The notes beneath the pieces are model-generated. The model searched no databases and was not told the DNA's origin. It saw nothing but the letters and a program-made list of their open reading frames with translations. Shown one piece after another: positions 8,158 to 16,788 of a stretch of DNA of 64,000 bases. Numbering within the stretch: the stretch's first letter is position 1; the number at the start of each line of letters is the position of its first letter. The position numbers and the translations under genes were made by a program. The DNA is taken from the NCBI RefSeq assembly GCF_900142885.1, contig NZ_FRCL01000007.1, forward strand, positions 62,001 to 126,000, in the 5' to 3' direction. Source of the stretch: Flavobacterium xinjiangense. GTDB taxonomy: Bacteria; Bacteroidota; Bacteroidia; Flavobacteriales; Flavobacteriaceae.

Positions 8158-9504
8158 CTATTCTGGATCATTCATTTTGAAGGTGTCCATAAAAGCAGTT
8201 GTATAATTACCTGCTATATATCGAGGGTCATCCATCAACTGTCTGTGGAATGGAATCGTTGTTTTTATTCCTTCAATTACAAACTCGTCTAAGGCTCTTC
8301 TCATTTTTGAAATTGCTTCTTCTCTTGATTGTGCAGTAGTAATTAACTTCGCAATCATCGAATCGTAATTTGGAGGAATCGTATATCCTGAGTAAACGTG
8401 AGTATCTAATCGAACACCATGTCCACCTGGCATATGAAGTGTCGTAATTTTCCCTGGAGAAGGACGGAAATCATTGTAAGGATCTTCCGCATTAATTCTA
8501 CATTCGATGGCGTGCAATTGTGGTAAATAGTTTTTACCTGAAATAGGTATTCCTGCGGCAACCATAATTTGTTCCCGGATCAAGTCGTAATCGATAACTT
8601 GCTCCGTAATAGGATGCTCCACTTGAATACGTGTATTCATTTCCATGAAGTAAAAATTACGATTTTTATCAACCAAAAATTCTACTGTTCCAGCACCTTC
8701 ATATTTGATATATTCAGCAGCTTTAACAGCAGCTTCTCCCATTTTTTGACGTAATTCGTCAGTCATGAACGGAGATGGAGTCTCTTCAGTTAATTTTTGA
8801 TGACGTCTTTGAACAGAACAATCTCTTTCTGAAAGGTGACATGCTTTACCATAAGAATCACCCACAACCTGAATTTCAATATGACGAGGCTCCTCAATTA
8901 ATTTTTCAAGATACATCCCATCATTTCCAAAAGCAGCAGCTGATTCCTGACGGGCATCTTCCCAAGCTTTCAATAGATCTTCTTCTTTCCACACAGCACG
9001 CATTCCTTTTCCACCACCACCAGCAGTCGCTTTCAACATTACTGGAAAACCAAAGTCTCTTGACAACTGTAAAGCCTGCTCATACGATTCTAAAATTCCT
9101 ACTGAACCTGGAACACAAGGCACGCCAGCTTCAATCATAGTCGATTTTGCGGAAGCTTTATCACCCATTCTATCAATCATTTCAGGAGATGCTCCAATGA
9201 ATTTGATACCATGTTCCTGACAAATTTTAGAAAATTTTGAATTTTCAGAAAGGAAACCATAACCTGGATGTATCGCATCTGCGTTAGTAATTTCGGCAGC
9301 GGCAATAATATTTGACATTTTTAAATAAGACAAGTTACTTGGAGGCGGTCCTATACAAACTGCTTCGTCAGCAAACTTTACATGAAGACTTTCAGCATCA
9401 GCAGTAGAATAAACGGCTACTGTTTTGATACCCATTTCCTTGCATGTCCTAATTACGCGAAGCGCAATTTCTCCCCTATTTGCAATTAATATTTTTTTAA
9501 ACAT
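8158..9504 (-). CDS. accC: Acetyl-CoA carboxylase, biotin carboxylase subunit
   Basis: This subunit carboxylates biotin on BCCP using ATP and bicarbonate, the first half-reaction of malonyl-CoA synthesis in the cytoplasm. The 448 residues have the usual order: biotin carboxylase N-domain ([16 protein letters not shown]), the ATP-grasp domain with glycine-rich loop [26 protein letters not shown], and the C-terminal domain. Length is normal. It follows accB on the same strand after 91 bases, most of which is a TAAATTT repeat. Together with fabH upstream it supplies fatty acid synthesis. Confidence 0.97.
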   Translation of the reverse strand: MFKKILIANRGEIALRVIRTCKEMGIKTVAVYSTADAESLHVKFADEAVCIGPPPSNLSYLKMSNIIAAAEITNADAIHPGYGFLSENSKFSKICQEHGIKFIGASPEMIDRMGDKASAKSTMIEAGVPCVPGSVGILESYEQALQLSRDFGFPVMLKATAGGGGKGMRAVWKEEDLLKAWEDARQESAAAFGNDGMYLEKLIEEPRHIEIQVVGDSYGKACHLSERDCSVQRRHQKLTEETPSPFMTDELRQKMGEAAVKAAEYIKYEGAGTVEFLVDKNRNFYFMEMNTRIQVEHPITEQVIDYDLIREQIMVAAGIPISGKNYLPQLHAIECRINAEDPYNDFRPSPGKITTLHMPGGHGVRLDTHVYSGYTIPPNYDSMIAKLITTAQSREEAISKMRRALDEFVIEGIKTTIPFHRQLMDDPRYIAGNYTTAFMDTFKMNDPE

Positions 9505-9517
9505 CTTGTTGAAATTA

Positions 9518-9544
9518 TAAATTTTAAATTTTAAATTTTAAATT
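9518..9544. repeat. AT heptamer repeat between accB and accC
   Basis: About four head-to-tail copies of TAAATTT fill the accB-accC spacer. It is low-complexity DNA with no protein-coding role, and may have arisen by slippage. Confidence 0.6.
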
Positions 9545-9595
9545 ATTTGAAGGACACTTAAAATTGCATCATACAAATTCATTATTCAAAATTTC

Positions 9596-10075
9596 TTATG
9601 ATGGGTCTACTAAGAATAAAGGTTGGTCAAATTCTACAGGCGACATGTCATCAACCAATATTTTTACAATTTTACCAGATACTTCAGATTCAATTTCATT
9701 AAACAATTTCATAGCTTCAATAACACAAAGCACATCTCCTTTAGCAATAGTTTTACCTACTTCAACAAACATTGGTTTGTCTGGTGACGGTTTTCTATAG
9801 AAAGTCCCAATAATTGGAGATTTTATAGTAATGTAATGAGCATTTTCTACAACTGGAGCTTCAGCAACTGGAGCAACCGCAGCGATTTGTTGAGGAGCTA
9901 CTGCTTGTTGAAGCGGAGTATGATTTGGCATTTGCTGTACATACGTCGTCTCAGTTACATTTCCTTCTAAAGTTGTTCTAATAGTGATTTTAACATCATC
10001 CATTTCTAATTTAACTTCTGCAACTCCAGAATTAGCTACAAACTTGATTAAATTTTGAATTTCTTTTAAATCCAT
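9596..10075 (-). CDS. accB: Acetyl-CoA carboxylase biotin carboxyl carrier protein (BCCP)
   Basis: BCCP carries the biotin that shuttles carboxyl groups between the carboxylase and carboxyltransferase parts of acetyl-CoA carboxylase. The 159 residues show an N-terminal helical region, a Gln/Ala/Pro-rich linker in the middle (QQAVAPQQIAAVAPVAEAP) and a C-terminal biotinyl domain. The biotinylated residue is Lys123 in VIEAMKLFNEI; the usual Met after this Lys is Leu, a common variant. It begins 23 bases after fabH, so the two genes are probably cotranscribed with accC. Confidence 0.96.
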   Translation of the reverse strand: MDLKEIQNLIKFVANSGVAEVKLEMDDVKITIRTTLEGNVTETTYVQQMPNHTPLQQAVAPQQIAAVAPVAEAPVVENAHYITIKSPIIGTFYRKPSPDKPMFVEVGKTIAKGDVLCVIEAMKLFNEIESEVSGKIVKILVDDMSPVEFDQPLFLVDPS

Positions 10076-10098
10076 AATTGTTTATTTTTAGTTTAAAT

Positions 10099-11097
10099 TT
10101 ATTTTTTGTCGTAAGCCCATTTTAGATAAATGGATCCCCAAGTAAATCCTCCTCCAAAAGCTGCTAAAATAATTGTATCCCCTTTTTTGAATAAATGTTC
10201 AAAATCGCTGAGTACTAATGGTAAAGTCGCTGAGGTGGTATTCCCGTATTTTTCAATATTCATTAAAACTTTCGAGTCATCCAAATTCATTCTATTTGCG
10301 GTAGCATCAATAATACGTTTATTAGCTTGATGAGGAACTAGCCAATCTACATCTTCATTAGTAAGATTATTTTTTTTCAAAATTAGCTCACTAGCATCGG
10401 CCATATTAGTAACCGCATATTTGAAAACAGTTTTACCGTCTTGGATAATATTGTGTCTGTTCTCTGTTACTGTTTCAAAAGAGGTGGGATTAAGAGATCC
10501 ACCAGCATCAATTTTTAAAAAATCTCTTCCTACTCCATCACTACGTAAATACTCATCTTGCAGTCCTAATCCTTCGTAATTAGGTTCAAATAATACTGCA
10601 CCAGCACCATCCCCAAAAATAATACAGGTAGATCGATCCGTATAATCAACTATTGAAGACATTTTGTCTGCTCCAATTAAAAGTACTTTTTTATAACGTC
10701 CTGATTCTATATAAGCTGCAGCAGTAGACATTCCGAATAAAAAGCTGGAACATGCTGCCTGTAAATCGTATGCAAATGCATTTGTTGCGCCTATTTGTGT
10801 GGCTACATATACTCCTGTTGCTGCTACTGGCATATCTGGTGTAGCAGTTGCCATTATCAATAAATCTATTTCTAAAGGATCTATATTTGCTTTAGCTAAT
10901 AAATCTTGTGCTGCTTTTATAGCTAGATAGGAAGTTCCTTTATCTTTATCTTTAAGAATTCTTCTTTCTTTTATTCCTGTACGAGAAGTAATCCACTCGT
11001 CATTTGTGTCAACCATTGTTTCCAGAACTTTGTTTGAAAGCACAAATTCTGGCACATAGGCTCCAACAGCGGTAATTGCGGCCGTAATTGTATTCAT
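10099..11097 (-). CDS. fabH: Beta-ketoacyl-ACP synthase III
   Basis: FabH condenses an acyl-CoA primer with malonyl-ACP and so starts each fatty acid chain. The 332-residue thiolase-fold protein has the full triad: Cys116 (LQAACSSFLFG), His256 (VPHQANKR) and Asn286 (EKYGNTTSA). In Bacteroidota this enzyme usually accepts branched primers, which is an expectation and not visible here. It sits just ahead of accB and accC. A terminator separates it from rpmF, so it may have its own promoter in the 11098-11219 stretch, although I found no clear match there. Confidence 0.97.
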   Translation of the reverse strand: MNTITAAITAVGAYVPEFVLSNKVLETMVDTNDEWITSRTGIKERRILKDKDKGTSYLAIKAAQDLLAKANIDPLEIDLLIMATATPDMPVAATGVYVATQIGATNAFAYDLQAACSSFLFGMSTAAAYIESGRYKKVLLIGADKMSSIVDYTDRSTCIIFGDGAGAVLFEPNYEGLGLQDEYLRSDGVGRDFLKIDAGGSLNPTSFETVTENRHNIIQDGKTVFKYAVTNMADASELILKKNNLTNEDVDWLVPHQANKRIIDATANRMNLDDSKVLMNIEKYGNTTSATLPLVLSDFEHLFKKGDTIILAAFGGGFTWGSIYLKWAYDKK

Positions 11098-11219
11098 TGT
11101 ATTCGATTATTTCTTATCAAATGTTGCCATTTGAAAATTTTTTAAAAGACTTGAAAATTACAAAAAAAATTTCATTTGCATTGATTTGTAACCTCTTATT
11201 TAACGAAAATTATAGACAA

Positions 11220-11248
11220 CAAAAAAACTCTCACATAGTGAGAGTTCT
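11220..11248 (-). terminator. Terminator after rpmF
   Basis: AACTCTCAC, ATA loop, GTGAGAGTT with a T run on the minus strand, between rpmF and fabH. Confidence 0.85.
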
Positions 11249-11269
11249 AATATCATTTACAAAAACATA

Positions 11270-11464
11270 TTAAGCAACAGCTACAGATTTATCTATAACA
11301 ACTTGCCCTCTGTAATACATTTTTCCTTCATGCCAGTAAGCTCTGTGATACAAGTGTGCTTCCCCAGTTATTGGGCAAGTAGCGATTTGTGCTACAGTAG
11401 CTTTGTAATGTGTTCTTCTCTTATCTCTTCTTGTTTTGGAGATTTTTCTCTTAGGATGCGCCAT
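11270..11464 (-). CDS. rpmF: 50S ribosomal protein L32
   Basis: A 64-residue basic protein of the large ribosomal subunit. It begins [21 protein letters not shown], as L32 does, and then has [15 protein letters not shown]. Only one Cys (CPIT) remains of the zinc-binding pairs found in some L32 proteins, so this is the zinc-free form. It starts 9 bases after the DUF177 gene, a pairing conserved across bacteria. Confidence 0.97.
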   Translation of the reverse strand: MAHPKRKISKTRRDKRRTHYKATVAQIATCPITGEAHLYHRAYWHEGKMYYRGQVVIDKSVAVA

Positions 11465-11473
11465 TTTACTATA

Positions 11474-12028
11474 TTATTTATCCGTTAATAGTTGCTTTAA
11501 TTTGTCCCAACGCGGGTCAATATTTTCTTCTTTTTGTACTTCTTTTTTATGCTCTTTTTTCTGTTCTTTTATTGTCAGTTCCTTCAGTTTGGTCAAAGCT
11601 TCCGTATTTAAACTTCCATCTTTCACTCCTGGATGAACCCTTCTTAGAGGAACTGAGAGCACTACCATTTCATAAATAGACTGAGAAACATCTATTTCAA
11701 ATTCACCAAACGGTAAAATTAGCAAATCTTCATTGTCATTATTATACGTTTCACCAAAACGAACTATCAATTTCATCTTACCTTTAATTGGCAAATCAAA
11801 ATCTTCGCTTGTAAGATCACAAGGTACATTTACAGTACCATAGTGCTTGAAACTTAACTCCAGCATGTTGCTTTTTTTCTCTAAAGCCACATTAACTTTG
11901 ATATTTGAATTTTGAAATTCATTATAATCAAAGATTTCAAAGAACGCATTATTAATTTGAAATTCAAATTGGTGTTTGCCTAGCTTTAATCCTACGAAAG
12001 GAATTAAATATTCTTTTGTCTTGTTCAT
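11474..12028 (-). CDS. DUF177 (YceD-family) protein
   Basis: A 184-residue cytoplasmic protein of the YceD/DUF177 family, whose members sit next to rpmF and are linked to 23S rRNA or large-subunit maturation. The diagnostic central part is present (ELSFKHYGTVNVPCDLTSEDFDLPI), followed by the acidic LILPFGEFEIDVSQSIYEMV. The tail is highly charged with Lys/Glu stretches (KEQKKEHKKEVQKEENIDPRWDKL in outline). The position immediately before rpmF supports the call. Confidence 0.88.
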   Translation of the reverse strand: MNKTKEYLIPFVGLKLGKHQFEFQINNAFFEIFDYNEFQNSNIKVNVALEKKSNMLELSFKHYGTVNVPCDLTSEDFDLPIKGKMKLIVRFGETYNNDNEDLLILPFGEFEIDVSQSIYEMVVLSVPLRRVHPGVKDGSLNTEALTKLKELTIKEQKKEHKKEVQKEENIDPRWDKLKQLLTDK

Positions 12029-12061
12029 TTCAACAACAATTTACCCTAAACTTCGGGAGTG

Positions 12062-12069
12062 CAAAGATA
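12062..12069 (-). promoter_or_regulatory. -7 element of the DUF177-rpmF transcript
   Basis: TATCTTTG on the minus strand matches TAnnTTTG, 33 bases before the start codon. No clear -33 TTG is seen at 17-23 bp. Confidence 0.45.
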
Positions 12070-12112
12070 TAAAATTATTGCAAATCTAATAATCTTATTC
12101 ACCTTTTTTTGT

Positions 12113-13162
12113 TTATAACTGTTTTTCTTTTGTTTTTAGCGGTTTCTCACTGATTTCCTTATATTGATTTCTAGAATTATAAATATCAATCGCCAGATAA
12201 ACTGCTTCTTTAAATGAATTATAATCTGCCATGCCTTTTCCTGCAATGTCATAAGCAGTCCCGTGATCAGGAGATGTTCTAATTTTATTTAATCCAGCCG
12301 TATAATTGACTCCTTTGCCAAAAGACAGTGTTTTAAAGGGGATTAATCCTTGATCATGATACGCAGCAATAATTGCATCATATTTTTCATATTGGCTACT
12401 ACCAAAAAAACCATCAGCAGCAAAAGGACCAAATACCAAGGTTCCCTTTTCAAATAATTTTTTCAATGCTGGTTTGATCACCAAATCATCTTCTTTACCA
12501 ATGACTCCGCCATCACCGCAATGTGGATTCAAACCTAAAACAGCAATTTTGGGTTTATTTATACTGAAATCTTGAATTAACGATTGTCTTACCGTTTCAA
12601 TTTTCTTTATAATCAACTCTTCAGTAAGCTTCGATGCCACTTCGCTTAAGGGAATATGATCCGTCAACAACCCAACTCTTAAATTATCCTGAACCATTAA
12701 CATTAAGGCATTACCCTCTAATTCCTGATCCAAATAATCTGTATGCCCCGGAAACTTAAATGTTTCTGATTGTATATTATATTTATTTATGGGTGCAGTT
12801 ACCAACACATCAATAACACCTTCTTTCAAAGCTTTAGTGGCAGCAACAAATGATTTTATCGCATATTGCCCAATTTTCTCATCGTTTGTTCCCGGATTCA
12901 AATCAACCCCTTCTTTCCAAAGATTAAAAACATTAATTTTCCCTATAACAATTTGATCTAATTTATCAATTCCATGTAGCATTGAAGTTGATTCAAAACT
13001 CTTTTTTACAAACGACAATATTTTCACATTCGCAAAAATAACCGGCGTACAAAGCTCTAACATTCGTGAATCTTCGAATGTTTTTAAAACAACTTCGCTT
13101 CCAATACCGTTTAAATCTCCAATTGAAATCCCAACGATTATATTTTCTGCTTTTTTCATCAT
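12113..13162 (-). CDS. pdxA: 4-hydroxythreonine-4-phosphate dehydrogenase
   Basis: PdxA oxidises 4-phospho-hydroxy-L-threonine in the DXP-dependent route to pyridoxal phosphate. The 349-residue sequence shows the expected metal-binding histidines in FPGHTDYL, LNPHCGDGG and AAYHDQGLIP, plus the substrate motif TSPDHGTAYDIAGKG near the end. Length is typical. It is divergent from ribE with a very short shared promoter region. Confidence 0.96.
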   Translation of the reverse strand: MMKKAENIIVGISIGDLNGIGSEVVLKTFEDSRMLELCTPVIFANVKILSFVKKSFESTSMLHGIDKLDQIVIGKINVFNLWKEGVDLNPGTNDEKIGQYAIKSFVAATKALKEGVIDVLVTAPINKYNIQSETFKFPGHTDYLDQELEGNALMLMVQDNLRVGLLTDHIPLSEVASKLTEELIIKKIETVRQSLIQDFSINKPKIAVLGLNPHCGDGGVIGKEDDLVIKPALKKLFEKGTLVFGPFAADGFFGSSQYEKYDAIIAAYHDQGLIPFKTLSFGKGVNYTAGLNKIRTSPDHGTAYDIAGKGMADYNSFKEAVYLAIDIYNSRNQYKEISEKPLKTKEKQL

Positions 13163-13182
13163 GATCTAACGTTATTTATTGC

Positions 13183-13190
13183 TAATTTTG
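13183..13190 (+). promoter_or_regulatory. -7 element of ribE
   Basis: TAATTTTG matches TAnnTTTG, 30 bases before the ribE ATG at 13221. It lies only 5 bases from the opposing -7 element of pdxA. Confidence 0.45.
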
Positions 13191-13195
13191 AAGTG

Positions 13196-13203
13196 CAAAT
13201 TTA
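13196..13203 (-). promoter_or_regulatory. -7 element of pdxA
   Basis: TAAATTTG on the minus strand matches TAnnTTTG, 33 bases before the pdxA start. It faces the ribE element, so both genes probably start transcription within a few bases of each other. Confidence 0.45.
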
Positions 13204-13220
13204 GTAAAATAAAACAAGAA

Positions 13221-13808
13221 ATGTTTACAGGAATAATAGAAACCCTTGGCATAATCCAAGAAATAAAAAAAGAGAAAGACAATATTCATATTACAATAGA
13301 TTCTTCTATTACAAGCGAACTTAAAATTGACCAAAGCGTTGCTCATAATGGAATCTGTTTGACTGTTGTAGCTTTAAAAGACACTCTTTATACAGTAACG
13401 GCCATTGACGAAACAATTAAAAAAACAAATTTATCGTCTTGGAAAACAGGGGACAGTGTGAATCTTGAAAGAGCCATGAAGCTTGGAGACCGACTTGACG
13501 GTCATATCGTACAAGGTCATGTCGATCAAACAGGAACCTGCATTGCTACCGAAGAAACCAACGGAAGCTGGTCGTACACTTTTGAATACGATGAAAAACT
13601 AAATAATATCACAATCGAAAAAGGCTCAATCACTGTAAACGGTGTTAGCCTAACGGTCGTAAACTCAAAGAAGAATCAATTTAGTGTAGCCATCATTCCC
13701 TACACTCACGAGCACACCAATTTTAAATCATTTGAACTTGGCACAAAAATAAATCTTGAATTTGATGTTATTGGCAAATATGTCTCCAGATTGTATGCTA
13801 ATAAATAA
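13221..13808 (+). CDS. ribE: Riboflavin synthase, alpha chain
   Basis: This enzyme dismutates two molecules of 6,7-dimethyl-8-ribityllumazine to riboflavin. I place the start at ATG 13221 because all family members begin MFTGIIE; the longer frame from 13179 adds 14 residues that contain the promoter. The 195 residues form two lumazine-binding repeats, each with a GSVNLE/GTKINLEFD-like end and the conserved NGICLTV and NGVSLTV turns. The family's length is 190-220. No FMN riboswitch is seen upstream. Confidence 0.95.
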   Translation: MFTGIIETLGIIQEIKKEKDNIHITIDSSITSELKIDQSVAHNGICLTVVALKDTLYTVTAIDETIKKTNLSSWKTGDSVNLERAMKLGDRLDGHIVQGHVDQTGTCIATEETNGSWSYTFEYDEKLNNITIEKGSITVNGVSLTVVNSKKNQFSVAIIPYTHEHTNFKSFELGTKINLEFDVIGKYVSRLYANK

Positions 13809-13825
13809 AAAACAAAAACTTTATA

Positions 13826-13864
13826 AAAACAAAAACTCCAATTTAAACTGGAGTTTTTGTTTTT
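13826..13864. terminator. Bidirectional terminator between ribE and a small membrane protein gene
   Basis: Arms AAAACAAAAACTCCA and TGGAGTTTTTGTTTT enclose an 8-base loop, with T runs on both strands. The stop codon of the minus-strand gene (13843-13845) lies in the loop, so one structure ends both transcripts. Confidence 0.8.
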
Positions 13865-14076
13865 AATCTATGACTATAAATAATATAAATTCCAAAAAGC
13901 AATGCAATTATTATTAGTATAAAAATATTTTCATCGATAGGCAAACCCGGCGGAGGAGGCGGTTTTTTTCTTCCGAAAGGATTCGGAGCAGGAGGCGCTG
14001 GATTCCCTGCCATAGTATACAACGTCCCAAACAGGAAGGCAATAAAAAGATAAAATTTGTTTGGCAAAATATTCAT
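13843..14076 (-). CDS. Small proline-rich membrane protein, function unknown
   Basis: This 77-residue protein starts at ATG 14076 (a TTG at 14085 is the only longer option). It has a cleavable-looking signal (NILPNKFYLFIAFLFGTLYTMA), a proline-rich stretch (NPAPPAPNPFGRKKPPPPPGLP), one membrane segment (FILIIIALLFGIYIIY) and a short basic tail. Short signal/proline/transmembrane proteins of this design are frequent in flavobacteria and usually left as hypothetical. Nothing points to a function. Confidence 0.7.
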   Translation of the reverse strand: MNILPNKFYLFIAFLFGTLYTMAGNPAPPAPNPFGRKKPPPPPGLPIDENIFILIIIALLFGIYIIYSHRLKTKTPV

Positions 14077-14266
14077 AATTTCCAAAAATAGTAAATCAAT
14101 CGTTTAAAAAAAGTAATTTCAACTATTTATTATCAATCTTTATTGTTAATCCTTATTAATTTACGCAAAAAAAGCAAACAAAAACTAATTTTTTCACAAA
14201 AACTACTTCCTACAACACAAAGATATGAATTTTAATGAATTCTTATTTTAATATATACCCCAAAAC

Positions 14267-14300
14267 AAAACCCCTCAAAATATTAATTTTGAGGGGTTTT
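14267..14300 (-). terminator. Terminator after the tRNA gene
   Basis: AAAACCCCTCAAAAT / ATTTTGAGGGGTTTT form a strong hairpin right beyond the 3' end of the tRNA. T runs flank it on both strands. Confidence 0.8.
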
Positions 14301-14303
14301 TCG

Positions 14304-14377
14304 TGGTCCCACCTGGGCTCGAACCAGGGACCACCTGATTATGAGTCAGGTGCTCTAACCAGCTGAGCTATAGGACC
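14304..14377 (-). tRNA. tRNA with CAU anticodon (tRNA-Met, possibly lysidine-modified tRNA-Ile2)
   Basis: On the minus strand the sequence folds as a complete tRNA. The 7-bp acceptor is GGTCCTA / TGGGACC with one T-G pair. The anticodon stem is CCTGA/TCAGG, the loop is CTCATAA, and the anticodon is CAT at 14341-14343. The T arm has GGTTCGAGCC. CCA is not encoded. The acceptor has C4-G69 and C5-G68, which in E. coli help the lysidine synthase TilS recognise tRNA-Ile2, so AUA-decoding isoleucine identity cannot be excluded. It is not an initiator, because 1-72 is a normal G-C pair. Confidence 0.93.
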
Positions 14378-14514
14378 GGTTTAGAGTTTGCAATATTACT
14401 ACTATTTTTCGTTTGCTCCAAATATTTTTCGCTTAGATTTTCAATTAACCCCAATATTTAAAACCATCTAACAGAAAACCATTGATTATTAGATTTCTAA
14501 ACTTTACGATTAAA

Positions 14515-14916
14515 TTATTTAATTTCTTGACACAACTCTATCAAAACACCATTTGTACTTTTAGGATGCAAAAAGACAACTAATTTATTATCGGCTCCCT
14601 TTTTTGGTACTTCATTCAAAACGACAAAGCCCTCACTTTTCAGACGTTCTATTTCCGATAAGATATCCTCCACTTCAAAAGCAATATGATGTATTCCCTC
14701 TCCTTTTTTTTCTATAAATTTAGCAATCGGACTGTCCGGATTAGTCGCTGCCAAAAGTTCTATCTTGTTTGGTCCAACAGCAAAGAAAGAAGTACTTACC
14801 CCTTCACTTTCTACATCTTCAAATTTATAAGCGGGAGCACCTAATAGCTTTTCGAAAATTAAATTCGAAACTTCTAAATTTTTAACCGCGATTCCTATAT
14901 GTTCAATTTTTTTCAT
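14515..14916 (-). CDS. mce: Methylmalonyl-CoA epimerase
   Basis: The enzyme interconverts (R)- and (S)-methylmalonyl-CoA, linking propionyl-CoA breakdown or formation to succinyl-CoA. The 133-residue VOC-fold protein starts KKIEHIGIAVKNLE with the first metal His. It continues with GEGIHHIAFEVEDI, which holds the second His, and ends HPKSTNGVLIELCQE with the metal Glu. Length and motifs match family members exactly. The nearby genes are not part of the pathway. Confidence 0.93.
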   Translation of the reverse strand: MKKIEHIGIAVKNLEVSNLIFEKLLGAPAYKFEDVESEGVSTSFFAVGPNKIELLAATNPDSPIAKFIEKKGEGIHHIAFEVEDILSEIERLKSEGFVVLNEVPKKGADNKLVVFLHPKSTNGVLIELCQEIK

Positions 14917-15094
14917 TTCTTATTTATCATCTAAAATTACAATCTTTATATCGAGGTAAATTTACACATTAAAAGACAAAAAGAAAATACAGAATCTCAA
15001 AAGTAAGCCCAATCAAATACCTACAATAAAACATTAAAAAGTTTCAATTCCATTAATTATAATTGTTATTTTGTAATTCTAATACAAATTTGAT

Positions 15095-16744
15095 ATGTTG
15101 AAAACCAATTTAAGATATATTTCCCTGCTATTACTCTTAGTAATGATAGGTTGTGCAAAAAGAGGAACCATAACCGGAGGTTCGAAAGATACTCTTGCAC
15201 CCGTTTTAAAAATGAGCTTTCCTAAGAATTTTAGCACCAACTTTAAAGGAAACGAAATAAAATTGGTCTTCGACGAAAACATCATATTAAAGAATTTAAA
15301 CAAGCAATTGATCATTTCTCCACCAATGAAACAGGAGCCTTTGATTTTACCAACAACTGCCAGTAAGTTTATTACCATTCAAATAAAAGATACCCTTCAG
15401 CCTAATACCACATACAGTTTCAACTTTGGTCAAAGTATCTCCGACAATAATGAAGGAAACCCTTATAACCAGTTTAAATATGTATTCTCAACTGGCGACC
15501 ACATTGATTCTCTTTCGCTTAATGGAAAAGTGAAGGATGCCTATGACAAAGAAGCAGAATCATTTGTATCTGTAATGCTTTATGAGATAAATGACACTTT
15601 TAAAGACTCTATAGTATACTCTGATAATCCCAGATACATCACCAACACACTCGATAGCTTGAAAACTTTTAAATTAGAGAATTTAAAAGCCGGTAAATAT
15701 CTTCTCGTGGCTATGAAAGATTACAACAATAACAACAAATTTAATCCAAAAAAAGACAAAATTGGGTTTAACAAACAATATATTACTATACCAAATGACA
15801 CGGTTTACGAACTGGAATTATTCAAAGAAGTTTTACCATTTAAAGCTTACAAGCCAAGTCAAGTATCCGGCAACAGATTAATCATTGGTTATGAAGGAAA
15901 AGCAAATTCATTAAACGAAAGGCCTAAAATAATCTTAAAAAGCAAAAATGACATACTCCCTTCTATCGTTACTCGCTTTCCAAAAAAGGATTCGCTGCAA
16001 ATCTGGTTTAAACCTTTAAAAACTGATTCATTAGCTTTAATGGTTAATAGGGAAAAGTACCAAGAGGATTTTACTTTTAAAATAAAAGAACAGAAAAAAG
16101 ACACTCTAAATATTATTGCTATGCAAAATGGCGTTTTAAATTTTAGAGATCGTTTGGCTTTTGAAACCGCTACTCCATTAGTAAAATTTGATAATGCAAA
16201 AATTAAATTAGTCAATAAAGCGGGAACAGCAGTTCCTTTCACTACTGAATACGACCAATTTAATCAAAAATTATACTTCGACTTCAAGAAGGAACCTTCT
16301 GAAGAATATGCTTTTACAATTCAACCGGGTGCATTAACTGATTTTTTCGAAAAATCAAATGACACCTTGACTTATAAAGCAATCACGAAAACTGCCGCTG
16401 AGTACGGAAATCTTAGCATTTCATTACAAAATGCGAAACAATTTCCTGTCATTGTGGAATTAACTAATGAAAAAGGAGACGTTTTAGCCACTGAGTACTC
16501 AGAAAAAAACGCCACAATAGACTTTAACTTAATTGAACCCGCTTTATATTCTCTTCGAGCAATTTATGATGTGAATCAAAATAAGGAATGGGATTCAGGA
16601 AATTATTTAGAAAAACGCCAAGCTGAAGAAGTTATCTATTATTCAAAAGAAATTGATGTTCGTGCAAATTGGGATGTAAACCAGATTTTTGATTTAAGTA
16701 TTCCATATAGTCCGGAACCAAAAAAGAAAGTGGTAAAAAAGTAG
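15095..16744 (+). CDS. Ig-like domain (SbsA type) lipoprotein
   Basis: A 549-residue lipoprotein with its lipobox at Cys20 (LLVMIGCAKRG). The mature part opens with GGSKDTLAPVLKMSFPKN, leading into an SbsA-type Ig-like domain (KLVFDENIILKNLNKQLIISPP to SFNFGQSISDNNEGNPYNQFKYVFSTGD). The rest is all beta, with a calcium-loop-like DYNNNNKFNPKKDKIG and, near the end, YDVNQNKEWDSGNYLEKRQAE. This architecture is common in Bacteroidota; the function is unknown and a cell-surface structural role is likely. The C-terminus is very basic (KKKVVKK). Confidence 0.87.
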   Translation: MLKTNLRYISLLLLLVMIGCAKRGTITGGSKDTLAPVLKMSFPKNFSTNFKGNEIKLVFDENIILKNLNKQLIISPPMKQEPLILPTTASKFITIQIKDTLQPNTTYSFNFGQSISDNNEGNPYNQFKYVFSTGDHIDSLSLNGKVKDAYDKEAESFVSVMLYEINDTFKDSIVYSDNPRYITNTLDSLKTFKLENLKAGKYLLVAMKDYNNNNKFNPKKDKIGFNKQYITIPNDTVYELELFKEVLPFKAYKPSQVSGNRLIIGYEGKANSLNERPKIILKSKNDILPSIVTRFPKKDSLQIWFKPLKTDSLALMVNREKYQEDFTFKIKEQKKDTLNIIAMQNGVLNFRDRLAFETATPLVKFDNAKIKLVNKAGTAVPFTTEYDQFNQKLYFDFKKEPSEEYAFTIQPGALTDFFEKSNDTLTYKAITKTAAEYGNLSISLQNAKQFPVIVELTNEKGDVLATEYSEKNATIDFNLIEPALYSLRAIYDVNQNKEWDSGNYLEKRQAEEVIYYSKEIDVRANWDVNQIFDLSIPYSPEPKKKVVKK

Positions 16745-16788
16745 GGATTTAAGTCCCGAAACTTCTGGAGATATTAAATCACAAAATT

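Noticed and set aside
8775..9140. A 121-codon frame antisense to accC
   Set aside because: It lies entirely inside a well-conserved essential gene and has no independent features.
13808..14300. FMN or other riboswitch near ribE, or a small RNA beside the tRNA
   Set aside because: ribE has only a 30-base leader with no conserved riboswitch core, and the rest is plain AT-rich spacer with terminators.
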